Positions 56,700 through 64,000 of a DNA stretch of 64,000 bases are shown piece by piece. Under the pieces are notes generated by a model. The model was given only the letters and a program-made list of their open reading frames with translations. It was not told the DNA's origin and did no database searches. Every line of letters begins with the position of its first letter. Position 1 is the stretch's first letter. The position numbers and the translations under genes are program-made. Source of the stretch: an uncultured Pseudoxanthomonas sp. (GTDB taxonomy: Bacteria; Pseudomonadota; Gammaproteobacteria; Xanthomonadales; Xanthomonadaceae); assembly GCA_937975725.1 (NCBI GenBank), contig CALJUL010000026.1, positions 1 through 64,000 on the forward strand. The letters run 5' to 3'.

Positions 56700-58592
56700 G
56701 TGAATCGCACCGATCTGCCCGTCGCGATCGGCGCGGCGCAGCCGTCGATCCCGCGCGTGCCGGACGACGACCTGGCCGTGCGCAATGGCTGGCGGCAGCT
56801 CGCCGACGCGACGGCCGACCTGCCGGCATCGTTCGCCGACATTCTCAAGGCCTGGGGCGACGCGCTGGAGCGTAGCGCGGCGCACTGGCCTTCGCTGTGC
56901 GCCGCGTTGCTGGTGGCCGTGGCGCTGATGGCGGCGGCGTCGGGATGGGCCGGGCCGGCCTTCCGGCGCTTCGCGCAACGCCGCTGGGCCGGGCAGGCGC
57001 TGCGCCATTCGATGCCCGGGATCGTCGGCGTCGGCGTGCAGACGCTGGCCGCGTGGCTGGCGATGTCCTTGCTGTTCCAGGTGTTCGCCTGGGCGGCGCG
57101 GCCGGACCCGGTCGTCCTGGCGAGCGCGCGTGCCGTGCTGATCGTGGTGGTCCTGGCCATCCTGGTGACGGCGCTGGGTCGCGGCCTGCTGCGGTTGTGG
57201 AGTGCGCGCCATCCGACGCTGTTCGATCCCGAGCCGCTGCGCCCCGTGCCCTACTTGTGCGCGGGCGCGCTGGCGTTCGTCGCGCTGGTGGACCACCACG
57301 CGCTGCTGGCCGGCCGCACGGCCGAGCCGACGCCGCTTTCCGCATTGGCCGCCAGCGTCTGCCTGCTCGCCGTCATGGGAGTGGCGCTGCTGCGCGTGGC
57401 GGCCGCGCTGCGCGATTCCGCGCCGCAGGACGTGCAGGAGCAGCGCCGGCTGCACCTGGCACGCGGCCTGCTGACCCTGGGCTGGATGCTCGCGGCCGCG
57501 ACCGTGGCCTGCGTGCTGGCCGGTCACCTGGCGCTGGCCGCGTTCCTGATGAAGCAGGCGGCGTGGAGCGCGCTGGTGCTGGCGCTGCTGTACCTGTGCG
57601 GCAGGGTCATCCGCGATGCGACGGACCTGGTGGTCGAACAGCGCCAGCGGTTGCTGCTCGGGTCGCGGCGCCTGGGCATCAGCACGCGGCGGCTCCAGCA
57701 GGCGGTGATCGTGGCCGGCGGCGCGGGCGTGCTGGCGCTGGCCTGCCTGGCGGTGATGCTGATCACCGCGCCCTACGGCCTGGGTCCCGCGGACGTGCTG
57801 GGGCGGGTGTTCGACAGCGGCGGCAGGTTGCGCGTAGGCGACCTGAGCTTCAGTCCCTGGCAGATCGTCCGCGCGATCCTGGTGCTGGGCGTGGTGGTCC
57901 TGCTGGGGCGGCTGCTGGCCCGCTGGCTGGCCTGCCGGCTGCTGCCGACCACGCGCCTGGACAGCAGCGTGCAGGCGTCGCTGACAACGCTGGTGAGCTA
58001 CGCCGGCGTGGTGCTCGGCATCGGCCTGGGGCTGGCCGCGCTGGGGGTGGAGCCCAACCGCATCACCTGGGTGGTCAGCGCGCTGACGGTAGGCATCGGC
58101 TTCGGCCTGCAGGCCATCGTGCAGAACTTCATTTCCGGGCTGATCCTGCTGGTGGAGCGGCCGGTGAAGGTGGGCGACTGGGTGGTGGTGGGCGACGCCG
58201 AGGGCGACGTGCGCCGCATCAACGTGCGCGCCACCGAGATCGCGCTGCCGGACCGCACCACCGTGCTGGTGCCCAACTCGGAACTGATCACCAAGGTGGT
58301 GCGCAACCGCACCTTCGCCGCCGGCGACGGACTGGTGAAGATCGTGGTGCCGGTGTCCGCCACCGCCGATGTGGAGCGGGTGACCGGCATCGCCCGCACG
58401 GTCGCGCAGGGCCACCGCGAACTGAAGTCCGCGCCCGCGCCGCTGGTGCAGGTGGAGGACGTCAAGGACAACAAGATATGGCTGGGCGTTTCCGGCTACG
58501 TGGACGGCCCGCGCCAGGTCAACCGCATCCGCGCCGAACTGCTGTACGCCCTGCTGCGACGCTTGCAGGCGGAGGGCATTCCGCTGACCTAG
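56700..58592 (+). CDS. MscS family mechanosensitive ion channel
   Basis: A 630-residue membrane protein with a long N-terminal membrane part (about nine helices, residues 60-390) and a MscS core: TRLDSSVQASLTTLVSYAGVVLGIGLGLAALG, the pore helix VSALTVGIGFGLQAIVQNFISGLILLVERPVKVGDWVVV, then the beta domain (EGDVRRINVRATEIALPDRTTVLVPNSELI) and a C-terminal alpha/beta domain. Channels of this kind open on hypo-osmotic shock. It starts with GTG at 56700, with GGGAG before it. It converges with the debranching enzyme gene (8-bp gap); the adjacent trehalose operon fits an osmotic theme. Confidence 0.92.
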   Translation: MNRTDLPVAIGAAQPSIPRVPDDDLAVRNGWRQLADATADLPASFADILKAWGDALERSAAHWPSLCAALLVAVALMAAASGWAGPAFRRFAQRRWAGQALRHSMPGIVGVGVQTLAAWLAMSLLFQVFAWAARPDPVVLASARAVLIVVVLAILVTALGRGLLRLWSARHPTLFDPEPLRPVPYLCAGALAFVALVDHHALLAGRTAEPTPLSALAASVCLLAVMGVALLRVAAALRDSAPQDVQEQRRLHLARGLLTLGWMLAAATVACVLAGHLALAAFLMKQAAWSALVLALLYLCGRVIRDATDLVVEQRQRLLLGSRRLGISTRRLQQAVIVAGGAGVLALACLAVMLITAPYGLGPADVLGRVFDSGGRLRVGDLSFSPWQIVRAILVLGVVVLLGRLLARWLACRLLPTTRLDSSVQASLTTLVSYAGVVLGIGLGLAALGVEPNRITWVVSALTVGIGFGLQAIVQNFISGLILLVERPVKVGDWVVVGDAEGDVRRINVRATEIALPDRTTVLVPNSELITKVVRNRTFAAGDGLVKIVVPVSATADVERVTGIARTVAQGHRELKSAPAPLVQVEDVKDNKIWLGVSGYVDGPRQVNRIRAELLYALLRRLQAEGIPLT

Positions 58593-58600
58593 CGCGGGCG

Positions 58601-60712
58601 TCAGTTGCGCATCTGCAACGAGACGCGGCCCTCGGCGTCGCCTTCGATGAACGCGGTCACCCGCGTGTCCATGCTGCGGAAGGCCAGGTCCACGCGCTGG
58701 CCGCCCACTGTCAGGTCGTGGATAGTGACGTCCTGGATGCCGAACGGGAGTTCGGCGCGCTGGACGTGGATGGTGCGGTGGGTGTCGTCCACGTCGATGC
58801 CCAGGCAGGCTTGCAGCAGCATGAAGGCCGAGCCTGCCGCCCACGCCTGCGGCAGGCAGGCCACCGGATAGGCCACCGGCGGCGCGCCCTGCGCGCGCGC
58901 GAAGCCGCAGAACAACTCCGGCATGCGCATGTCGAAATGCACCGCCGCCTCGAACGCGCCGCGCAGCAGCCGCGTCGCCGCCCCGCGCACGCCGTAGCGC
59001 GCCAGGCCGCTGGCGCACATCGCCGAATCGTGCGGCCAGACCGACCCGTTGTGGTAGGCGATGGGATTGAAGCGCGCTTCGCCGCGCGCGACCGTGCGGA
59101 TGCCCCAGCCGGTGAAGAACGCCGGCGACATGAGCTGCTCTGCTACCGCCAGGCCGCGCTCGGGCGCGGGCAGGCCCACGTGCAGCAGGTGCCCGGCGTT
59201 GCTGGCGCGCACCGCGCACAGCGCACCTTCGCCGTCCAGCGCCATGCCGTAGTAGGCTTGCTCGGGCATCCAGAACAGGCGCTCGACGGCGGCCCGCAAC
59301 TCGCCGGCGCGGCGTTGCCAGTGCGAGGCCGCATGCGAGTCCCAGCGCTCCCCCAGTTCGGCCATGGTCATCAGCGCGGCGTAGGCGTAGCCCTGCACCT
59401 CGACCAGGGCGATCGGCCCTTCGGCCAGTCGCCCGTCGGCGTGGAAGACCGAATCGCCGCTGTCCTTCCATCCCTGGTTCGCCAGCCCGCGGTCGCTCGC
59501 GCGCGCATACACCAGCAGGCCGCGCGGGTCGCCGTCGCAGACGCGCTCGATCCACTCCATGGCCGCCAGCAGCGCCGGCCACAGTGCCTGCACGGTCTCC
59601 AGGTCGCCGGTGCGCCGCAGGTAGGCGCCGGCCAGCGCGATGAACAGCGGCGTCGTGTCCACGCCGCCGTAGTACAGGCCGAACGGCAGTTCCTTCAGCG
59701 TCGACATCTCGCCCTTGCGCGTCTCGTGCATGATCTTGCCGGGCGAAGCGTCCAGGAACGGCGATTCCTCCTTGGCCTGGTGCTCGGCCAGGAAGCCCAG
59801 CACGCCCTTCGCCAGCGCCGGGTCCAGCCACAGCGTCTGCATCGCCGTGATCACCGCGTCGCGCCCGAACGGCGTGGAGAACCAGGGAATGCCGGCATAG
59901 GGATAAGGGCCGGTCTCCAGGTCGCTGGTCAGCAGCGCCAGATCCGAGCGCGAGCGTCGCATCCACTGGTCGAACAGCGGGCCGCTGCTGCTCACGCGCG
60001 CGCCGCGCCGCTGGCGCCGGCGCATGTTGCGGCGGGCGGTCGAGGCTTCCTCGCGGTAGCGCTCGCGCGAAGGTGCGGCCTCGTGGGCCACGCCGATCTC
60101 GGTGTACAGCTCCTCCACGCCGCCCGGCGGCAGCATCAGCACGATCTCCAGTTCGCCCGGCGCGAGCGCGGCCGGCGGATGCGAGAACAGGATCGACGAC
60201 ACCCGCGCCACGCCGTCCAGACCTTCGTAACGGAATGCGTAGCCCCACTCGTCGCTCTCCGGCCCCAGCAGCCGGCCGCGCGCCGGCCGCCGGCTGCCCC
60301 GCACTTCGAACATGTCCACGAAGTCGGCGGCCAGCCGGAAGCGCAGCGGCAGCCGCGTGGCCCGGTCCCCGTAGTTGGTGCAGGCGATGCGCTCGAACAT
60401 GCGCTCGCGGCGCAGGAAGCGGCTGCGGGCGATGTGGATAAGCCCTTCCGGCGCGCCCATCTCGTCGATGGCCGACAACGTGCGGTTGGTCAGGTGGGCG
60501 ACGAACTGCACGTTGTCCTGGGTGACGGCCGAACTCAGCAGCGCCGGCTCCAGGTCGCCCAGCAGCATCTCGTAGCGCGACACGATGCGCGTGTCGTGGA
60601 TGAAGAAGCCCTCGCTTGGCGCCACGATGTTGCCGAGGCTGTTGGCGACCAGGATGCTGTCGCCGTCCTTCAGCACGTGGCGCGTCAGCGGCGCGGTGTC
60701 GTTGTTCTCCAT
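58601..60712 (-). CDS. Amylo-alpha-1,6-glucosidase family (glycogen debranching type) protein
   Basis: A 703-residue protein of the bacterial debranching/GDE family. The N-terminal beta-sandwich is HVLKDGDSILVANSLGNIVAPSEGFFIHDTRIVSRYEM. The alpha/alpha barrel has YPYAGIPWFSTPFGRDAVITAMQTLWLDPAL, YGGVDTTPLFIALAGAYLRRTGD, NQGWKDSGDSVFHADGRLAEGPIALVEVQGYAYAA and AYHNGSVWPHDSAMCASGL, with the acid residues expected of GH-like barrels. It is the last gene of the otsB-otsA-GT4 unit, 4 bp after GT4. The exact substrate (glycogen, trehalose-linked or other alpha-glucan) is unknown. Confidence 0.88.
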   Translation of the reverse strand: MENNDTAPLTRHVLKDGDSILVANSLGNIVAPSEGFFIHDTRIVSRYEMLLGDLEPALLSSAVTQDNVQFVAHLTNRTLSAIDEMGAPEGLIHIARSRFLRRERMFERIACTNYGDRATRLPLRFRLAADFVDMFEVRGSRRPARGRLLGPESDEWGYAFRYEGLDGVARVSSILFSHPPAALAPGELEIVLMLPPGGVEELYTEIGVAHEAAPSRERYREEASTARRNMRRRQRRGARVSSSGPLFDQWMRRSRSDLALLTSDLETGPYPYAGIPWFSTPFGRDAVITAMQTLWLDPALAKGVLGFLAEHQAKEESPFLDASPGKIMHETRKGEMSTLKELPFGLYYGGVDTTPLFIALAGAYLRRTGDLETVQALWPALLAAMEWIERVCDGDPRGLLVYARASDRGLANQGWKDSGDSVFHADGRLAEGPIALVEVQGYAYAALMTMAELGERWDSHAASHWQRRAGELRAAVERLFWMPEQAYYGMALDGEGALCAVRASNAGHLLHVGLPAPERGLAVAEQLMSPAFFTGWGIRTVARGEARFNPIAYHNGSVWPHDSAMCASGLARYGVRGAATRLLRGAFEAAVHFDMRMPELFCGFARAQGAPPVAYPVACLPQAWAAGSAFMLLQACLGIDVDDTHRTIHVQRAELPFGIQDVTIHDLTVGGQRVDLAFRSMDTRVTAFIEGDAEGRVSLQMRN

Positions 60713-60716
60713 CCGC

Positions 60717-61772
60717 TCACGCCTTCATGCGACGGGGAGCGCCCTCCACCATCTCGGCGTAGAGGGCTTCGTAGTCGGCGGCCATGCGTTCGGCGTCGAA
60801 GCGCGCCTCGAAGCGCCGGCGGACCGCGGCGCGGTCGAGCCGGCGCGCGCGCGCGACCGCGTCCACCGCTTCGCCGACGTTTTCCACCACGAAGCCGGTG
60901 ACGCCCTCGTCCACCACCTCCGGCACCGAGCCCTCGCGCCAGGCGATCACCGGCGTGCCGCAGGCCATCGCTTCGATCATCACCAGCCCGAAGGGCTCGG
61001 GCCAGTCGATCGGGAACAACAGCGCGGCCGCGTTGCCGAGGAAACCGGGCTTGCCCGCATCGTCGATCTCGCCGACGAACTCCACGTCGCCGCCCGCGGC
61101 CAACGGCTCGATGCATTCGTGGAAATAGCGCTTGTCGGCTTCGCCCACCTTGGCCGCGATCTTCAGCGGCAGGCCCGCGCGCCGTGCGATCTCGATGGCG
61201 CGGTCCGGGCGTTTCTCTGGCGAGATGCGGCCCAGGAAGGCCAGGTAGTCGCCGCCGGCGCGCACCGGCGGTGGCCGCAGCAGCGACGCCGGCATGCCGT
61301 GCGGGATGGTGCGCCACCAGTTGGCCCACGGCATGGGCCGGCGCTGGTGGTCGGAGATGGAGACCAGCGGGAACATCGACCAGCGGCGGTACGCCTGCGC
61401 CAGGTCCTGCTTGTCCTGCCGGCCGTGCAGAGTGAAGACGCACTTGCCGGCCACGTCGCGGAAGATCGGCAGGGGCAGCAGGTCGATGTGGAAATGCAAT
61501 ACGTCGAATTCGTCCGCGCGCTCGCGGATGCGGTCCAGCATCGACAGGTGCGCCGCCAGCATGGATTTCAGCGGCGCCGGGTCCAGGCGGACGGCCACGT
61601 CGCGGAAGCTGGTCAGGTTGGCCGAGGTGACCGAATCGCCGCTGGCGAACAGGGTCACGTGGTGCCCGCGCCGCACCAGCGATTCGGTCAGCCAGGACAC
61701 CACCCGCTCGGTGCCGCCGTACAGCTTCGGCGGCACGGATTCGGCCAGCGGCGCGATCTGCGCGATCCTCAT
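60717..61772 (-). CDS. GT4 family glycosyltransferase
   Basis: A 351-residue GT-B fold glycosyltransferase. It starts [30 protein letters not shown], has FDVLHFHIDLLPLP, YLAFLGRISPEKRPDRAIEIARRAG, and the donor site PEPFGLVMIEAMACGTPVIAWREGSVPEVV, with the E-x7-E pattern of GT4. The sugar donor and acceptor cannot be read from the sequence. Its start overlaps the otsA stop by 4 bp, so otsA and GT4 are coupled; GDE follows 4 bp later. It may build or extend an alpha-glucan or a compatible-solute sugar. Confidence 0.9.
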   Translation of the reverse strand: MRIAQIAPLAESVPPKLYGGTERVVSWLTESLVRRGHHVTLFASGDSVTSANLTSFRDVAVRLDPAPLKSMLAAHLSMLDRIRERADEFDVLHFHIDLLPLPIFRDVAGKCVFTLHGRQDKQDLAQAYRRWSMFPLVSISDHQRRPMPWANWWRTIPHGMPASLLRPPPVRAGGDYLAFLGRISPEKRPDRAIEIARRAGLPLKIAAKVGEADKRYFHECIEPLAAGGDVEFVGEIDDAGKPGFLGNAAALLFPIDWPEPFGLVMIEAMACGTPVIAWREGSVPEVVDEGVTGFVVENVGEAVDAVARARRLDRAAVRRRFEARFDAERMAADYEALYAEMVEGAPRRMKA

Positions 61773-63160
61773 GGCGCGCCTCCCTCGACCAACGGGATCG
61801 CCGGGCGCGGCGGCCGCTCCGTGCCGTCGCCGTCGCCGCCTTCGTCCTGCAGGCGCGCCAGGAAGCCGCGCGACCACGCATCGATGCCGTTGCGGCGTAT
61901 CGTCGCCATCATCGCGTGCCAGCGCTCGCGTCGTTCCGCGCGCGGCATCGCCAGCGCCGTGCCGATGGCGTCGGCGGCCTGATCGACGTCGTGCGGATTG
62001 ACCAGCAAGGCCTCGCGCAGTTCGTGCGCTGCGCCGGCGAAGCGCGATAGCACCAGCACGCCGGGATCGGCGGGCTCCTGCGCCGCCACGTATTCCTTCG
62101 CCACCAGGTTCATGCCGTCGCGCAGTGGCGTCACCAGGGCCAGGTCCGCGGTGCGGTAGAAGCCGGCCAGCACGGTGTGCGGATAGCAATGGTTGACGTA
62201 GCGCAGCGGCGTCCAGTCCGGGCGCGCGTGCAGGCCGTTGATGTGGCCGGCCAGGCGTTCTAGTTCCTGCCGCAGCGTCTGGTATTCCGGCACTTCGCCG
62301 CGCGAGGGCGGGGCGATCTGCAGGTAGGTCACCGGGTCGTGCCCGCCGTCGTCCCGCTCCAGATGGCGGGCGAACGCACGGAAGCGCTCCGGCAGGCCCT
62401 TGGAATAGTCGAGCCGGTCCACGCCGATGGCCAGGCGCCGCCCCGACAGGCTGTGGTGCAGGGCCAGCGCCGCTTCGCGCGCGGGCGCCGCGGTTGCGTC
62501 GCGCGCCACCGCGTCGGCGTCGATGCCGATGGGGAAGGCCGCGATGGCGCAGCGGCCGGCGGGAACCTGGAACTGGGCGAAGTGGCGCCGCAGGTTGTCG
62601 GCGTCGGCCGGCGTCTGCACGCCGACCAGATCGTAGTCGGCCAGCCGGGACAGCAGGTCACGATGCTCCGGCAGCATGCACAGCGCGTCCCACGACGGCA
62701 TCGGGATATGCAGGAAGAAGCCGATGCGCTGGCGCACGCCGCGCTCGCGCAGCGCACGCGCCAGCGGGATCAGGTGGTAGTCGTGTACCCACAGCACGTC
62801 GTCGCCACGCAGTTCCCGCGCCAGCGCGTCGGCGAAGCGCGCGTTCACCGCAAGATAGCCTTCGTAGGCTTCGCGGTCGAAGTGGACCAGGTCGCTGCGG
62901 TAGTGCAGCAGCGGCCACAGCGCGCGGTTGGCGAACCGGTGGTAGTAGGCGTCGAACTCGGCCTCCGGCAGGTCCAGCGTGCAGAAGCGGATGCCGTCGC
63001 CGATCTGCGTCTGCGGCGGTCCGTCGCCGAAGCCGCCGCTCCAGCCGAACCAGACGCCGCGCCGCTGCCGCAGCAGCCCCTGCAGGGCCACCGCCAGGCC
63101 GCCGGCGCGCACGTCGCCGGGCGTGGCGACACGGTTCGACACCACCAACAACCTACCCAT
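61769..63160 (-). CDS. otsA: Trehalose-6-phosphate synthase
   Basis: OtsA makes trehalose 6-phosphate from UDP-glucose and glucose 6-phosphate. The 463 residues fit family GT20. It has [65 protein letters not shown] and [20 protein letters not shown]. Start at 63160 (MGRLLVVSN) overlaps the otsB stop by 8 bp. Trehalose is a compatible solute and desiccation protectant, which fits the neighbouring MscS channel. Confidence 0.96.
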   Translation of the reverse strand: MGRLLVVSNRVATPGDVRAGGLAVALQGLLRQRRGVWFGWSGGFGDGPPQTQIGDGIRFCTLDLPEAEFDAYYHRFANRALWPLLHYRSDLVHFDREAYEGYLAVNARFADALARELRGDDVLWVHDYHLIPLARALRERGVRQRIGFFLHIPMPSWDALCMLPEHRDLLSRLADYDLVGVQTPADADNLRRHFAQFQVPAGRCAIAAFPIGIDADAVARDATAAPAREAALALHHSLSGRRLAIGVDRLDYSKGLPERFRAFARHLERDDGGHDPVTYLQIAPPSRGEVPEYQTLRQELERLAGHINGLHARPDWTPLRYVNHCYPHTVLAGFYRTADLALVTPLRDGMNLVAKEYVAAQEPADPGVLVLSRFAGAAHELREALLVNPHDVDQAADAIGTALAMPRAERRERWHAMMATIRRNGIDAWSRGFLARLQDEGGDGDGTERPPRPAIPLVEGGAP

Positions 63161-63920
63161 GCCTTGCCTCCTCGTAACCGATGTGCGCGCCGGCCAGCCA
63201 ATCCAGCACCGCCGCCGGACCGCGCAGCGCGTAGCGCGCCGCACTGGCCCGCGCCGTCGCGCCGACGCGCACGCTGATGCCTCCCATGTCGTTGACGGCG
63301 ACGAAGCCCGGTTCGTCGGCGGGATCGTCGCCGGCGAACACCGGCACGCGCCCGCGGAACGGCGGCAACCGCATGAAGCGCCGGATCGCGGCGCCCTTGT
63401 CCATGCCGTCCGGGCGGATCTCGATGCCGTGCGGGCCGGGATGGAGCCGGTGCGTGGGCACCCTGCCGGCGATCTCGTGCGCGAGCGCGGTGAACGCCGG
63501 GGCTGCCGCGGGCGCCGCACGCCAGTGCAGATACAGGCAGGCGCCGTGCGCTTCGACCGTCGCGCCGGGATGGACACTCTCTATCGTCCGTGCGCGAGCG
63601 ATCCATTCCTGCGGCACCGTCGGCACCGGCGCGACCTTTCCGTCGCCGGGCCGCCATTCCAGCCCGTGCAGACCGGCCACGTGGCGCGGGCGCGCGGGAT
63701 GGAACAGCGCATCCAGCGACACGATGCTGCGCCCACTGACCAATGCAATCGCGCCTTGCAGCGCATCGTCCAGGGTCGCCAGCAGCGGTGCGACGCGCGC
63801 GTCGAGCACTACGTCCTGCGGGCGCGCGACGTGATGCGTCAGCGTGCCATCTACATCGAGGAACAAGGCCCAGCGCGATTCGGGAAGAGGGGGAGTTCGG
63901 TCGCCGTCATCACCATCCAT
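63153..63920 (-). CDS. otsB: Trehalose-6-phosphate phosphatase
   Basis: OtsB removes the phosphate from trehalose 6-phosphate. The 255 residues are normal. The HAD motif I is LFLDVDGTLTHH, motif II is IALVSGRS, KG in MDKGAAIRRF is the third motif and VFAGDDPADEPGFVAVND is motif IV with the Mg-binding Asps. It heads the operon otsB-otsA-GT4-GDE on the minus strand. Only 80 bp remain before the window edge, and the promoter cannot be assigned. Confidence 0.95.
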   Translation of the reverse strand: MDGDDGDRTPPLPESRWALFLDVDGTLTHHVARPQDVVLDARVAPLLATLDDALQGAIALVSGRSIVSLDALFHPARPRHVAGLHGLEWRPGDGKVAPVPTVPQEWIARARTIESVHPGATVEAHGACLYLHWRAAPAAAPAFTALAHEIAGRVPTHRLHPGPHGIEIRPDGMDKGAAIRRFMRLPPFRGRVPVFAGDDPADEPGFVAVNDMGGISVRVGATARASAARYALRGPAAVLDWLAGAHIGYEEARHG

Positions 63921-64000
63921 GCGGCCACGATACGGGCCGCGATGTGATGCGGGCGTGCAAGCACTGTCCGCCGGCTGAAGAAGCGCTACGCGCCGCGGGG

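Noticed and set aside
56616..60901. Very long open frames on both strands over the MscS and debranching genes
   Set aside because: They cross the real genes in other frames, are Arg/Gly/Ala/Pro-rich and carry no motifs; they arise from high GC at third codon positions.

Overview
The window is GC-rich bacterial chromosome with a gammaproteobacterial gene order. It most likely comes from the Xanthomonadaceae (Lysobacteraceae), close to Pseudoxanthomonas, Luteimonas, Lysobacter or Xanthomonas. The reasons are the order minor pilins - tRNA-Asn - uvrB - tRNA-Val - thrS-infC-rpmI-rplT-pheS-pheT-ihfA-MerR - tRNA-Pro, the petABC-sspA-sspB block, two large TonB-dependent receptors, and a PVWY-type cytochrome b. 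The genus is an inference; no rRNA is present. I see no phage, insertion sequence, CRISPR array or origin.

Layout. 1-3.9 kb: cytochrome bc1 complex (petA cut by the window edge, petB, petC), then sspA and sspB. 4-7.7 kb: nadC with a Trm112-like gene on the minus strand, divergent from purE-purK, then a membrane protein. 7.9-10.3 kb: iron superoxide dismutase, divergent from a translationally coupled trio (monothiol glutaredoxin, an SDR-fold protein without its catalytic Ser and Lys, MarC-family membrane protein). 10.5-15.4 kb: an Oar-like TonB-dependent receptor and ppnN. 15.4-24.3 kb: a LytS/FimS-type histidine kinase divergent from a type IV pilus minor-pilin operon (fimU/fimT, pilV, pilW, pilX, pilY1, pilE), two tRNA-Asn-type genes in duplicated context, and a lone GspH/FimT pseudopilin. 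24.4-35 kb: uvrB and the translation block with tRNA-Val and tRNA-Pro.

35-42.6 kb holds small housekeeping and hypothetical genes: DUF2845 protein, cupin, TraB/GumN relative, dxs, HNH nuclease, acyl-CoA dehydrogenase. 42.6-51.9 kb is a carbohydrate-utilisation locus: LEA-type lipoprotein and GH30 glycosidase on the minus strand, divergent from a TonB-dependent receptor, a lipoprotein GH3 beta-glucosidase and an FucP-like sugar permease. A perfect 14-bp palindrome overlaps the -10 box of the receptor promoter. The enzyme set suggests beta-glucan use, possibly beta-1,6-glucan. 52.2-58.6 kb: an EAL protein with its PAS domains behind the EAL domain, an unassigned alpha/beta hydrolase, and an MscS channel. 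58.6-63.9 kb: a compact otsB-otsA-GT4-debranching enzyme operon on the minus strand, suggesting trehalose or alpha-glucan metabolism in osmotic or desiccation stress.

Themes that cross genes: REP-like palindromes built on TGTAGGAGCGGC sit between infC/rpmI, rplT/pheS, pheS/pheT and gumN-like/dxs. Several terminators share a GCGA tetraloop. Many operons use 4-bp ATGA/GTGA start-stop overlaps. The points I would look at first are the tRNA-Asn-like gene with a GTC anticodon, the PPC domain inserted in PilY1, the SDR with a degenerate active site, the 184-bp nested palindrome, the possible thrS attenuator, and the regulated GH30/GH3 locus.
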